64,000 nucleotides of DNA from Clitopilus passeckerianus (taxonomy: Eukaryota > Basidiomycota > Agaricomycetes > Agaricales > Entolomataceae), in the NCBI GenBank assembly GCA_944990035.1, contig CALYLX010000010.1:1-64000 (forward strand), read 5' to 3'. How positions within the stretch are numbered: the stretch's first letter is position 1; each line of letters begins with the position of its first letter. The notes under the pieces are model-generated. The model searched no databases. It was given only the letters and a program-made list of their open reading frames with translations, and had not been told where the DNA came from. Shown in pieces: positions 54,365 through 64,000 of this stretch. The position numbers were made by a program, and so were the translations under genes.

Positions 54365-56941
54365 TTAGGTATGATTGCAATCTGATGAATGAAGGTCTTT
54401 GGGGGGTGGACCATTTGACCCTACTGGCCGCCGCGAGCTATCTTCGTTCGAAAACAAATCCACCACCTCCCTGGATCCAGACGATTGCTTGCCCTTACGC
54501 CATAGTTTTCTGGCCTTCTTCAGCTCCTTCTGGAAGAGTAAACCCTCAGCACGGGATGGTTGACGCGGATTTCGGTATCCCTCGTCTAGTCGACGAAAAT
54601 GTTGAACAAGCCGTCGAAGGGACACGTTCTGGAGCTCCGGTGGGAATGGCTCTATATGGGCCCAAAGGCGCACTAGGATCTGCCTGCACATGGAGTACTG
54701 CCCGACGGCGAAGAATGCGCTAGCAACTGCATCAATGGCACCAACGTCCGGTTGGACGCCGGATGCCACCATGAAGTCGAAGGCCCTCAAAGCCCTGTCG
54801 GGGTCGCCCTTGCGAGCATAACCAGAAATAAGGACGGTGAACATGGCAGCATTTGGCCGGCAACCAACATGTTCAGCCGCCCTCAACGCGTCCCAGGCGC
54901 CGTCAAGGTCGTCAGAACGGGCTAGGCCCTCCATCAAGGCACTGAAATGGTATTCGTTGGGTCGCATCCCCCGGTTGAGGAGTACTTGCAAGATCTCTTT
55001 TGCCGTATCAGGATCGAAATTTGCCATGGCCTCATGTCGTATCCGCTGGGCAAATCCGACGGCGTCACTGGTCTCCTTTGCAAGCGACAACCTCTTCAGG
55101 AATCCTTTGGAGCGCGCGGGGAGGTTCACGCCGTCTGGAATTTGGAATCCGGCTGTCGGATCGAAAGGCTTGCCAACTTTCGGTAGTAGGTGTTCGCGGT
55201 ATTGCGGGTAGCTTTCAATGCGAGTAGGGCTATGCTTAGAAGCGGCCTTGTTCCAACCCTCGCCAAAGAGGAGGTACTTCTCGTGGCGTAGAAGGGCAGC
55301 CAATACAAATTGTATATGACGCACGGTCACTGGGAGGTCCTCGTGAGTGAATGTTCGTAATGCGTCCATTATTTTGCCGGGGTGAGCGCGTTCGTGCTTG
55401 TAGAGATGTACAAGAAGGATTTGTAGAGTTCCAGTGGTCGGAGCAATGTCGTTGAGGCGCATGATCGTCAGTAGTCGCAGGAAGGCTCCACTCCCATGAA
55501 TGGGCATCAGCCTTCGAAGTAACATGTTGAAAATCTTGACAGAAGGTCGTAAATCGGAAGGCGGTACCCATGGAAAGTCCAAAGAATCTTCAGAAGTGAA
55601 AAATGGCTTGAACGAATCCACGCTAGTGGTATCTGAGCACATCTTCGCGACGAGTTTTACGGCCGTGTCACCTCTTCCGCCGGCAAACAAGAGGTTTACG
55701 AGGGCGCTCACAGTTGCGGTGGTGGGTTCGATGCCAGTTTCGAGCATGCCACGGAATATATGAATTCCTTCCCCAAGTCTTTGGTGTGTGGCCATGAAGT
55801 TGAGAAATATGATATACGTGTCTGCGTTGGGTATGAGATTGCGGTGAGTGGCTGCTGGCACAATGTTTGCCTTTCCAGGGTGGTCGATGACGCTTTGGAT
55901 GGTGGGTGTGGAAGTGATGCAGTCGATGTGAAAGGGGTCGAATAGGCCGAGTAACTCTACGGCTGCTGCGATGTCGTGGGTGTCGAGGCGTAGAAGGATG
56001 AGTCGATTGACAACGGAGGTGGCGGTTCGGGGAGTGAGAACAGGGAGAGCTCGTAGCGTTCGCACTTCTACACGAGGGTCGACGCCGAGGTCTCGGTAGT
56101 GAGTTGCAATGATAGCATCTGTAGACGGGTCGGGAGGGACATTTGCGGCTCTCATGACTCCGAGCACGCGCTTGGCCGAAGTCAAGTCCCGATTCTGGAT
56201 ATGACCAGAAAGGACGAGATGATAGGTCCGCCTTGAGGGAGTGAGAGAATACTTGGTGTATTCGTCGATAACGTCTTTGAGGGCGGCATAGTTTCTGGTC
56301 TCTACTAGGGCTCGGGCTCGCCAGTTCATTAGCCGAAGCGTGGTCTGTCCGGTTTGCTGCAAACCGAGTTGAACCAAGGTCAAGATACCTCTCCAAAGGC
56401 GCTTCCTGGAGAGGTGGAATGCAACTTCTTGATATACGTTTTGTGGAATTATGAGTCCGACGTTGTGAGCGAGGTGGAGAAAGTGAATAGCTCTGAGAGG
56501 TTCTGGAGAGGAGCCGATGGCCCGAGCAATCATGAGCGTTGCTTCGGGGTCGTGGATGCTCCCTTGTATCAGAGGTATGTTCTTGAATGGCTCCAAAATC
56601 TTGCCGTAAGCTGGACTTGGAGTCAATGTATTCTGAAGGAGGATATAAAGTTCGTGAGGAAGATATTGGTTCGTGTCGGTTGCAGACGTCGGGGCGGATG
56701 TATTCGAGGAGCTTTGAACGTTCCTTGGGCTGGTGTCGCCTTGTACTTCTATTCCGGTGCTGGGCAAATGCAGAGCTGCCGTTGCAGACGCTGCTTTCAC
56801 CTGGGCGGCGCTGGCATTGCATCTCTGGTGACGAAGCGGTCGGCCAAAGGGCTTCAACGAAGAGCTTGTCTCGGCAAATCGGTTTAGAACGCAAAGCTGC
56901 TCGATATTGTGCCTTTGCGCGAAACCAACCCTCCTGAGCAT
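54365..56941 (-). CDS. Intronless pentatricopeptide-repeat (PPR) protein, probably mitochondrial
   Basis: 858 residues in a single exon, unlike nearly all neighbours. The amino end (MLRRVGFAQRHNIEQLCVLN, then basic and Ser/Ala-rich) fits a mitochondrial presequence. PPR-like helical pairs recur: SLTPSRRTYHLVLSGHIQNR, PNADTYIIFLNFMATHQRLG, MRPNEYHFSALMEGLARSDD, CRPNAAMFTVLISGYARKGD and VQPDVGAIDAVASAFFAVGQ. Such proteins bind single-stranded organellar RNA and act in its processing or translation. The tail is basic then polar, ending KDLHSSDCNHT. I cannot assign an RNA target. Its start codon shares the CATG palindrome with a short plus-strand frame that I do not accept as a gene. Confidence 0.85.
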   Translation of the reverse strand: MLRRVGFAQRHNIEQLCVLNRFAETSSSLKPFGRPLRHQRCNASAAQVKAASATAALHLPSTGIEVQGDTSPRNVQSSSNTSAPTSATDTNQYLPHELYILLQNTLTPSPAYGKILEPFKNIPLIQGSIHDPEATLMIARAIGSSPEPLRAIHFLHLAHNVGLIIPQNVYQEVAFHLSRKRLWRGILTLVQLGLQQTGQTTLRLMNWRARALVETRNYAALKDVIDEYTKYSLTPSRRTYHLVLSGHIQNRDLTSAKRVLGVMRAANVPPDPSTDAIIATHYRDLGVDPRVEVRTLRALPVLTPRTATSVVNRLILLRLDTHDIAAAVELLGLFDPFHIDCITSTPTIQSVIDHPGKANIVPAATHRNLIPNADTYIIFLNFMATHQRLGEGIHIFRGMLETGIEPTTATVSALVNLLFAGGRGDTAVKLVAKMCSDTTSVDSFKPFFTSEDSLDFPWVPPSDLRPSVKIFNMLLRRLMPIHGSGAFLRLLTIMRLNDIAPTTGTLQILLVHLYKHERAHPGKIMDALRTFTHEDLPVTVRHIQFVLAALLRHEKYLLFGEGWNKAASKHSPTRIESYPQYREHLLPKVGKPFDPTAGFQIPDGVNLPARSKGFLKRLSLAKETSDAVGFAQRIRHEAMANFDPDTAKEILQVLLNRGMRPNEYHFSALMEGLARSDDLDGAWDALRAAEHVGCRPNAAMFTVLISGYARKGDPDRALRAFDFMVASGVQPDVGAIDAVASAFFAVGQYSMCRQILVRLWAHIEPFPPELQNVSLRRLVQHFRRLDEGYRNPRQPSRAEGLLFQKELKKARKLWRKGKQSSGSREVVDLFSNEDSSRRPVGSNGPPPKDLHSSDCNHT

Positions 56942-57210
56942 GGACAGTCAGAGCGTTGTCCAGTTTGAAGTGTTTGCGCCCAGCGGCCTATATTCGGCTG
57001 AATTAGTCGGTGAGAACGAGAGTCCACAAGCAAATGGTGCATTACCGGTCCACAGGCTATTGTCGACACTTCTACGACGACCAAGGGTTCTAAAACGACA
57101 TGCACACTGTCGCTGTTGCTGTCGGCACTGTTCAGGGTAAACCCGATTCTTTCCAAAAAATGTTGATCACGTGCGATGCTTGTTGCGCCTGGACGCGTTC
57201 CAGCCGCAGT

Positions 57211-58228
57211 CTATTCTGCTAATACACTATCCTGTGTTACATGAACCTTGAGAACGCTCTCTTCTCCGCTTTCTATTTTTCTTATAGCTGCAGTAAAACT
57301 ATTTCTCGTTTCCCCCAATGATTCTAGTTCAGCATGGTCTGCTCCTCCCAGCGTGTCCTGACTGTCCACGTACCGCATCGTGATGTGATATGCCAAAGGC
57401 AATATCGGCTTTGAACTAGCACGAGTCGCGCTTTGGGTGGGTTGTGTAGGCTGTGTTTGGGCAGGAGGGGCGAATCCCTGGCGAGTGTTGGACTGCAGAT
57501 TCCAACTGGTGACCACAGTTATATTCCCGTGTGTACGTCGGAAAGTGTCTAGACTTTGTTGGATATGATGAAATGTTGTCAACCCTTTGCGCAGCTGCTC
57601 TGCCTTGTAGCGATCCGGCCAATAATGAGCACTGACGGGGTCAATCGCAACAAGGCCAATCTGTTCAGCCGCAAGGTTTCTTGCATGGTACTTTGGCAAG
57701 CCGGCAATCGTTGCTGCAAGCTGAGCGGAAGACGTTGGCCGGAATAAATGCAATCTTGGTAAAGCGCTCCGTGCGAAGGCGGCCAAATCTACAGGAGTGG
57801 AGTCAAGGCGGGAAGCAAGAAGCTTCATGCTTATCTGAACCAGACGAGCAGCATCGAATCCGGAGTCCATGTCGAAGACTATGGCAGCTTTACCCCAGCC
57901 ACCCGTCGGTATACCATGGTAGTGGGGGGCAGTTATAACATTAGAGAGGATGTAGTATAGAAGATGCGTTTTTGCAGATGCTGGTGGCCCTTGTATCTCG
58001 AGAACATCCCCTGGTTTAAGCGATGACAAAAAGTGATCTAGGGTCGACTGAGGAGTGATAGGAGGATGAGGGAAAAGCACGGAGTCGGCGTGGACATCAG
58101 TGAGCAGCTACAATAAGGGCTTACATTCCAATTTTACCGATTAAAGATACAAATGGGCGTACATGTGCAAGGGTATCAGCATCAATCTCGGAGAGCATTT
58201 GAAAAGGATTGTTTGACGCGGTTGCCAT
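57211..58228 (-). CDS. RecA-fold DNA-repair protein, XRCC2-like Rad51 paralogue
   Basis: Predicted ATPase of homologous recombination. Exons 58163-58228 and 57211-58107 sum to 963 bases (320 residues). The amino end is MATASNNPFQMLSEIDADTL then AHLLTDVHADSVLFP. The Walker A motif is visible in PGDVLEIQGPPASAKTHLLY, with Lys-Thr conserved but Ala in place of the usual second Gly. The Walker B-like strand is AEQIGLVAIDPVSAHYW, and another core strand is KAAIVFDMDSGFDAARLVQI. XRCC2 and fission-yeast Rlp1 share this arrangement and tolerate Walker A changes. The last third (ITVVTSWNLQSNTRQGFAPP, then a TQPTQPTQ stretch) ends VHVTQDSVLAE. Confidence 0.75.
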
Positions 58229-58369
58229 TGTTATGGCTATGCTCAAATCCTGAATGTCCCTCTCAGCCACGGCCATCGCTTTCCCCGTCCTCCACGTTTC
58301 AAACCATCGTAATCACGTTCTTAAGCTCGGTCCCAGTCCACTCTCCTTCCTTTCCCTTCAACTTCCATC

Positions 58370-60817
58370 ATGGCCACAACAGCCGGAACCGCGCGTGCTT
58401 CCACGCCAACCTCAAGGCAGCGGTTGGCTTCGGCCTCGCCCACCTCACCTCCCTCAATAGCAAGGGGTGCAACTGCTAGATCAGCAGTATCTCGCACGCC
58501 ATCCTCTCTGAGCTCATCTGCTGCCAGCCGTCGCGCCTCCGTTAAACTTACACCAGGTGCAAGCCCTATGGAGACACGTGAAGCACTCACCGCTTCCCTC
58601 AAGCACGAGACCGAGCAGAAGGAGCAGGTGCGTGCACCCTTAGATCCCGATGCACGCTTCATTCCGTATATTAATTTAATATCTCCCCCAGCTTCTTGTG
58701 CAAATCCAAAACAAAGAACAAACAATCACTAGCCTCACTGAGGAGAATGGCAATTTGACCTCAGCGTTGTCCGCTGCAGAGAATCGAGTCAACGAGCTAT
58801 ATGCTGAACAGGCGCGATCTGAGACGGATTTGGCTCAGAGGATTGAGGTAGCAGAGAAATTACGCGCTCAAGTGCGTGAACTGGAGAAGGAGAAGCGGGA
58901 TATCCAACGCCGATATAATGAGCAGGTCAGTGCGACGCTGTAGCAAGGAATCATCACCGCTCAAGACGCTCTCTATAGACTGCCACGTTCGAAGCAGAGC
59001 GTCAAGCTTTCTATGATAACGAGCAGCATCTCAAGTCACGCATCCAATCCCTCACCCAGCAACTCAAACAACGAGAAGAAACCGCACCAGTTGTTGAGGA
59101 AACGACATTAACGGCCGAGGATGAGGATCCCGAACTTGAACACGAAGTCCGGGAAGATAATCTTGAGAAGCAACTCAAGACTCCCGTCCGACAGCATTTC
59201 CATGATCCAGAGGATGAGCCCGCAGAAATGACTGCTCTCAAGCTGGAACTCTCTACCCTTTCAACGTCGTATTCCTCCATGCAAACTACCCTTGGCCTTC
59301 TACAGACTCAGCTAGTTGATCTCAAGCGGGTCAACAGGGAGGTACAGGAGGAGAACGAAAGCTACATGATCCTGCTCCAGGAGAAGACTCTCAGTGGCCA
59401 GTTCAACCTCATGCGTCAAGTCTCACAACCTGCATCCGATGAAGATGAGGGCGAGGATGAAGATGATCTTGAAAACATAGATTCAAGGAGTATGCACAGC
59501 AGTGCTAGGAGCACCCTTGATCCTGTGGACGAACTAGCCGAAGAGTCCTTCGAGGACCAGATGGCCATGTCCCGCCATTCTAGCCGGCCAGCCAGGAGAC
59601 GAGCGGTCTCTAGCACCTCCAGTGCGCCTAGAGGAGAAACTTTGGCAGACTTGCCAATTTCGGGTCCTGGCCTTGACCTCGCCGCCGAGCTTGGCCGTGC
59701 AGAGAACAAGGATATGGTCGGCTTCGATAACTTCGAGGACCGCAACCCCGCCCCCAATGGCAAGAACAAACGTGCGAGAAAGGCCTCAGATACACGAAAG
59801 GTTTCATCCAATGAAAACAGACCATTGGAAACGAGCGACTCTGTCAATTTCAATGACCTCGACGCCCTGAGAAACGAGGTCAAATCCCTCAAGGATGCCA
59901 ACAAAGCACTCTCATTATATGCCTCAAAGATCATCGACCGCATCATCTCCCAGGAGGGTTTCGAGCACGTCCTAGCTGTTGACTATGAGAAGCAGCCATC
60001 ACCCACAGTTTCCAAGTCTACTGGAAAATCACCAGCTACCAACAACCAAGGCACTATTAGAGCAAGGCCACAATCCGTTATTGTGGAACGCACGACTTCT
60101 GCTCCTGTACCAGAACCTAGGAAGGCCATGTCCCCTCCCATGCCCGCACCATCCCTCTCTCAGCCCACCTCGAAGGCCAACAGGCGCTCAATGTCCTTCG
60201 ATTGGAGAGGATTCTCACTTTTCAGCCCTACAACTGAGAAGAAGCCCGACCATAACCTCCGCCCATTGACCCTTCAGCCAGGTGCAAGCCCCGTGACTGG
60301 CGCTGCCAGGAAGTTGGACACTCAAGAGGATGAGGATGATAAGAAGGAACGGGAACGATTGAATGCGACCATGAAACTCATGGGCATAGACCCAACCCAG
60401 CAGCAAGCCCACTCCCCTTCTATTCCTCCTGCGACGCCAACAGCTGTTCAAAGAACTCCCTCGGCAGAAGGGGGAGCTTCGGGTGCTCAGAATAGACGCT
60501 TCTCGTTCTGGGGCTTCAAGAATACCAGCTCGGACGCCGCATCTGTAAACTCCAAATCATCAGCCGAAGGCCAACCCACCGGGCTTGGTATCACCCCCGG
60601 TCTTACCCAGGAGGCCCTGGAGCAGGCGGAAGCACAGAATACCCTAGCTGCACTGGATGCTCATGAGCGAAGCTTGAGTGCCGAGCTTGCACGAGGCGGA
60701 AGCAGCGGATTCACCGAGATCTCCCCCCGGATGACGGGAAGGCGAAGCCGAAGGAGTGCAGGAGGTAGCAGTGGCAGCACCGTTTGGAGCGCAGGTATGA
60801 GCGCGGAGAATGACTGA
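58370..60817 (+). CDS. Coiled-coil protein with low-complexity flanks, function unknown
   Basis: The start gives MATTAGTARASTPTSRQRLA, followed by a Ser/Ala/Arg-rich segment. A long coiled coil spans roughly residues 75-330: SLTEENGNLTSALSAAENRV, VAEKLRAQVRELEKEKRDIQ, RIQSLTQQLKQREETA and VDLKRVNREVQEENESYMIL then LQEKTLSGQFNLMRQ. A further helix is LRNEVKSLKDANKALSLYAS. The rest is Ser/Pro-rich and includes NRRSMSFDWRGFSLFSP and NRRFSFWGFKNTSS, two short repeated-looking hydrophobic motifs. It ends STVWSAGMSAEND at 60817. Introns occur after KEQ (58628) and after NEQ (58927). A scaffold or Rab/motor-associated role is possible but not shown. Confidence 0.7.
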
Positions 60818-61058
60818 TAAAGATGTTTTGTACGATTAGAAGTCCAAAGGAAGGAAGGCCACACGATACCAATACCCTGCTGTGAAATGTTTGTTTTTCT
60901 CTTCGTTTTTTTTTCCTATTTACTTCCACAAGTTCCCGTCTCTGTATACCCACACTGTCACATGTATTCTCCCTCGTAATATTCGATCCCATGTAATCAT
61001 CCGGAACTGTAATCCATCATTCGCCCACTTGTTCTCTGCTTCGTCGATCTCCGCCAAG

Positions 61059-61628
61059 ATGGTGGGCTCTATCGTACAGCAAGTCGAATATAGATTGACC
61101 CTTGTCAGGCCGATAATGCTTATCCGAAACCAGATGTCAACTCATTGTCTGGCGAAACTCTGGACTTCGCAAACAAGATGTTCGATGCTGCTAGAAACGG
61201 TAACACAGAGTTGGTCTTGGCAGCAGTGGATGCGGGGCTTCCTGCCAATCTCACAAATGCAAAAGGTAGTAGTTGGGCGGAGGCGTGCATGCTCAACTTT
61301 ACTGACAAAATATTTAGGCAACACGCTGCTAATGCTTGCAGCCTACGCTGGCCACAAGGATCTCTCAGAAGCACTGTTGAAACGAGGGGCAGACCCCAAC
61401 CGGTTGAATGACCTCGGACAATCGATAATCGCAGGTGCAGTATTCAAGGGCTACGACGAACTGGTCAGACTGTTAGCAGCCAACGGGGGTGATCCTCGAT
61501 CGGGTACACCAAGCGCGGTACAAACGGCACATATGTTTCACAAGAAAGAACTATTCGAGGTCTTGGGGACCAAGGAAGGGGATGCTGAAGTGGAGGTCCC
61601 TAAACCCCCGGTTATACCAATGCATTAA
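61059..61628 (+). CDS. Small ankyrin-repeat protein
   Basis: 156 residues from exons 61059-61061, 61109-61265 and 61318-61628 (471 bases). Exon 1 contributes only the ATG; splicing at GTGGGC gives MADNAYPKPDVNSLSGETLD. Three ankyrin-like units follow: ANKMFDAARNGNTELVLAAV, GNTLLMLAAYAGHKDLSEAL then LKRGADPNRLND, and GQSIIAGAVFKGYDELVRLL. The end is PKPPVIPMH. Ankyrin repeats are protein-binding surfaces; no catalytic part is present and I cannot name a partner. Without the ATG-only exon the frame would lack a good start. The stop is 64 bp from the stop of SLX9 on the opposite strand. Confidence 0.8.
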   Translation: MVGSIVQQVEYRLTLVRPIMLIRNQMSTHCLAKLWTSQTRCSMLLETVTQSWSWQQWMRGFLPISQMQKVVVGRRRACSTLLTKYLGNTLLMLAAYAGHKDLSEALLKRGADPNRLNDLGQSIIAGAVFKGYDELVRLLAANGGDPRSGTPSAVQTAHMFHKKELFEVLGTKEGDAEVEVPKPPVIPMH

Positions 61629-61692
61629 TTGCAGAGTACATATTGTCCGAGGTCAAATCTAAATAACGACATTCATCGAAGTGAATTAGGGG

Positions 61693-62491
61693 TCATTGGG
61701 ATGGTGGCTGGTGCTTGATGAGTGTGTTTTTAGCATGTGTTCGGATTGCTTGGAACGGATTGGCGGAAAAACGAGGATTGGAAAGAATCAGGGTTTGCCT
61801 GGCTTGCTCGAGTTGACTGGGCGAGAGATTGAGCATCAACGCTACAGGATGAAAATATATAGACTCACAGAGCCCGCTTCCTCTGGGCCGCAGAAAGTGT
61901 AGATTTTCTTCCTTCACCGATCATCCCAGGCTTCAGGGAAGACGTTGTGTGTTGTCCTGTCGAACCATTGGTACCATCGTCGGAAACTTCGCTATCCCCC
62001 AGAGCAATGATTGCCTGCTGAATTTCGTTCAACTCTCCTCCCACTAATTTCTCCTTGGCTTTACGCTTTTCCCGTCGAGCATGAGATTTTGAACCTTGAG
62101 AAGAAGAGCCGATTTCAAGCTCTATAGAGTATGCGTCAGGTTCTACTCCAGCCATAAAATGCAATGAATACGCACTTTGCAGGAAGGCCTCTCTTTTGAG
62201 TTGATGCTTCTCCTTCTTCTTGAGGATAGGGCGAGCTTCCTCTGTTGTTGCCGAGTCCTCTACTGTTTTTGCCGCCTAGTCATGGTCAAAAGATAGGTAT
62301 GTGTGAGGAAGGAGTTCTTTTACCACAGGAACCTCGTTTGCATTGATTGAATCGGCAGTTTCTAATGCCTGGTCCACCTCGGACCTCCTAATTCTTGCGG
62401 AGGATTCGTGGATCCTTGCTCTCTTGCTACGATCTTTGGGCTACTGCTAATAAGCACGTAGGTGTGAAACGATGGAGCATGGTCGCACCAT
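61693..62491 (-). CDS. SLX9: SLX9 (FAM207A family), ribosome biogenesis factor
   Basis: Slx9 accompanies pre-40S particles and helps ITS1 processing and export. Exons 62489-62491, 62324-62440, 62176-62275, 61869-62121 and 61693-61816 sum to 597 bases (198 residues). Exon 1 is only the ATG, followed by PKDRSKRARIHESSARIRRS. The middle contains KKKEKHQLKREAFLQKLEIG and SKSHARREKRKAKEKLVGGE. The conserved end is KPGMIGEGRKSTLSAAQRKR, then LILSNPRFSANPFQAIRTHA and KNTLIKHQPPSQ, the family signature. The first intron (62441-62488, 48 bases) starts GTGCGA directly after the start codon. It is convergent with the ankyrin gene. Confidence 0.85.
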
Positions 62492-62666
62492 GTCTTTGGC
62501 GTATTCTTGATATGAAGGTAGCTTACAAGCTCAGGTAAACAAAACCAATGCAAGTTGTCCCGCAAGTAACTAGAGTTAGCCGACTGTGTATACTTTCTAT
62601 TACAACATCCCGCAAAGCTAGAAAACAAGAAAGCAGGTCTAAATCACTAATAAATGCTAAAGGGTA

Positions 62667-64000
62667 TCATGCACTAGAGTCCGAGGGTATGATCATGCTG
62701 ACTGGCCGGGATTTTCTCCGTTGCTGCGCAGCCTCGTTCCAGAACTCATCCTTCTTCCGCACCTCATTCTCGCTCAATGCTACCATGATTGGGCTGATGA
62801 CAACTAGAGTAGCTCCAAAAAACACTGTAAATTTTGTTGGCCTTCCACGAACGACGTCGCCGAGAATGGCCAGAGGAACAGAGAGGGTTCCTCCTACTGT
62901 TGCGACAAGTGGCGTGGTTTTCAATAATGCTATGGCGTAAAGGTAGTTGCTGATCACGGTCAACAGATTCTGAATTAGTATCAGCCTCGAGCTCGAAGTT
63001 GGAACCAAGGGAATTATTACTAACGTTGAGGAGAATATTGAAAATCACTTTGCGCCCCGTTGGTATAGCAAAGGGCTCAATCCCAAGATAATGGAAGGCA
63101 ACGCCAGGAATCCAGTATAGGGCAATATCATAGAGGCCGACAAATCCGAAGAATAGTTGCATGTCGATACGGGATTCTGACCCAACTCTGAGCTTCATAT
63201 AAATGACGTACAGCGCATAGAAGGCAGACGACAGCAGAGCAAAGAAGTCCCCTAACAGTGCTAACGATTGCGAGGGGCTGGAGCTATCCGTTGAAGGAGA
63301 AACATTGGATGAATCGGAAAAGGATACTATTGAGATCCCTGCAAGACTTGACAGGGTCTCAAATGAGCTGCGAGACGGACCGACGGTAGCAAATGCTTTA
63401 CCTGATCAGAACAGCTGCCACTTTATACTTCGTGAGTTTCTCAATAGCAGCCAGCCGAGTCGCCACCATTGTAAAGATGCCTATCTCCGACAAAGCATTG
63501 TCAGATCTAGCGGATAGCCCTGAAGAAGGCTACAAACCGGTTGTGTTGGAGAGAACAGTAGCACTCCCCACGCTTGTGTATTTCAACGCAGTGCTGACTA
63601 GCCATACGGTCGAGAACCAGAAGAAACATAGCAAAAATGCTAATTTTGCTGTTTCTTTGACAGTGAGAGGTTTCTCGGAGTCATCGAGAACCTGTTGGTT
63701 TGACAGGAAATAAGTGGCGAGCATAGAGATAAGGCAGAGTCATTTCCTACCTCATCTTCAGCATCAAGCTCTTCCGAAGGGCCAAGCAGTGGTTGGTTGT
63801 CTGGAACCAATTGTTGTGAGAAATCTAGCCAGGTGGAAATTGCATAACGAGCTCACCGCTTAGACGACTCAGTCGGTGGGGATCTTCATTGGCCAGTTTC
63901 TCTGGTTGTTGCTTTGACAGCCTCCACAAAGAAGGAACCAAGTAAACGATATAGGAACTTGTGGATAGGTATGTCAAGCTAGATCGGAGGTGCGTCAAGA
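62667..64000 (-). CDS. SLC35F-type drug/metabolite transporter, 5' end at or beyond right edge
   Basis: Multi-pass membrane transporter like SLC35F5 and yeast YML018C of the vacuole or endomembranes; the substrate is unknown. Visible minus-strand exons read SYIVYLVPSLWRLSKQQPEK (near 63960-63900), FLLCFFWFSTVWLVSTALKY then TSVGSATVLSNTTG, SRIDMQLFFGFVGLYDIALY, ISNYLYAIALLKTTPLVATV then GGTLSVPLAILGDVVRGRP, and ATLVVISPIMVALSENEV. The pattern of a threonine/serine-rich first EamA half and VATVG...PLAILGD in the second half is typical of the family. It ends SRPVSMIIPSDSSA at 62667. The start codon is not identified in the window. Confidence 0.8.

Noticed and set aside
55668..56894. Long 408-codon minus-strand frame overlapping the PPR gene
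   Set aside because: It is a shadow of the PPR frame, rich in Arg, Ser and His as expected from reading GC-rich coding DNA out of frame.
56940..57140. Plus-strand frame MDSQSVVQFEVFAPSGLYSA... whose ATG overlaps the PPR gene's ATG in CATG
   Set aside because: Only 66 codons, with a Cys/His/Arg-rich end that looks random, and no splice choice gives a better protein. It probably reflects the promoter of the PPR gene.
1..64000. Secondary-metabolite or other specialised gene cluster around the two Zn2Cys6 regulators
   Set aside because: No polyketide synthase, NRPS, terpene cyclase, P450 or dedicated transporter lies nearby; neighbours are housekeeping genes.

Overview
The window is a gene-dense nuclear segment of a filamentous basidiomycete, most likely an Agaricomycete (mushroom-forming fungus). 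The reasons are: almost every gene is cut by many introns of about 45-65 bases; intergenic gaps are short; Zn2Cys6 regulators carry introns inside the zinc cluster; a secreted GH5 mannanase is present; and HapX, Rac1, XRCC2-like and CCHC-tailed Yth1 proteins occur together. Nothing bacterial, plasmid-like, viral or transposon-like was seen. I saw no tRNA, rRNA or CRISPR array.

Layout. 1-1202: IPI1 (ribosome biogenesis), running off the left edge. 1478-5417: secreted endo-mannanase, a small beta-rich protein and an NPC2-like lipid-binding protein. 5555-6608: four-helix membrane protein. 7192-10694: mitochondrial bL17m, mitochondrial acyl carrier protein and an SMP-30/gluconolactonase. 10992-14676: cytosolic uL13, a triple-KH poly(C)-binding protein and a NUFIP1/Rsa1-like factor. 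14726-25395: an M16 metalloprotease, an NGL2-type RNA exonuclease, a DH-PH RhoGEF and a small membrane protein. 25548-43225: nine consecutive minus-strand genes, comprising two paralogous Zn2Cys6 regulators that bracket a YjbQ-family gene, YTH1 and prephenate dehydratase, followed by a single-pass membrane protein, RAC1 and a zinc-finger protein. 43607-54296: SPB1, an SLS1-like mitochondrial protein, eIF3b and HapX. 54365-64000: an intronless PPR protein, an XRCC2-like RecA paralogue, a coiled-coil protein, an ankyrin protein, SLX9 and an SLC35-type transporter cut by the right edge.

Most genes are single-copy housekeeping functions with no shared pathway. Four or five (IPI1, SPB1, SLX9, the NUFIP1-like factor, uL13) serve ribosome production. 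No biosynthetic cluster is evident. The most unusual material is in gene structure. One zinc-cluster gene splits its DNA-binding domain into exons of 12, 18 and 5 bases. Two neighbouring genes have a first coding exon consisting only of the start codon. Two introns use GC-AG borders. The KH protein gene has C-rich flanks that could be its own ligand. For several genes (ACP, uL13, RAC1, KH protein, HapX, ankyrin, SLX9, XRCC2-like, NPC2-like and the 24507-25395 gene) I placed all exons by hand, and each summed coding length is a multiple of three.
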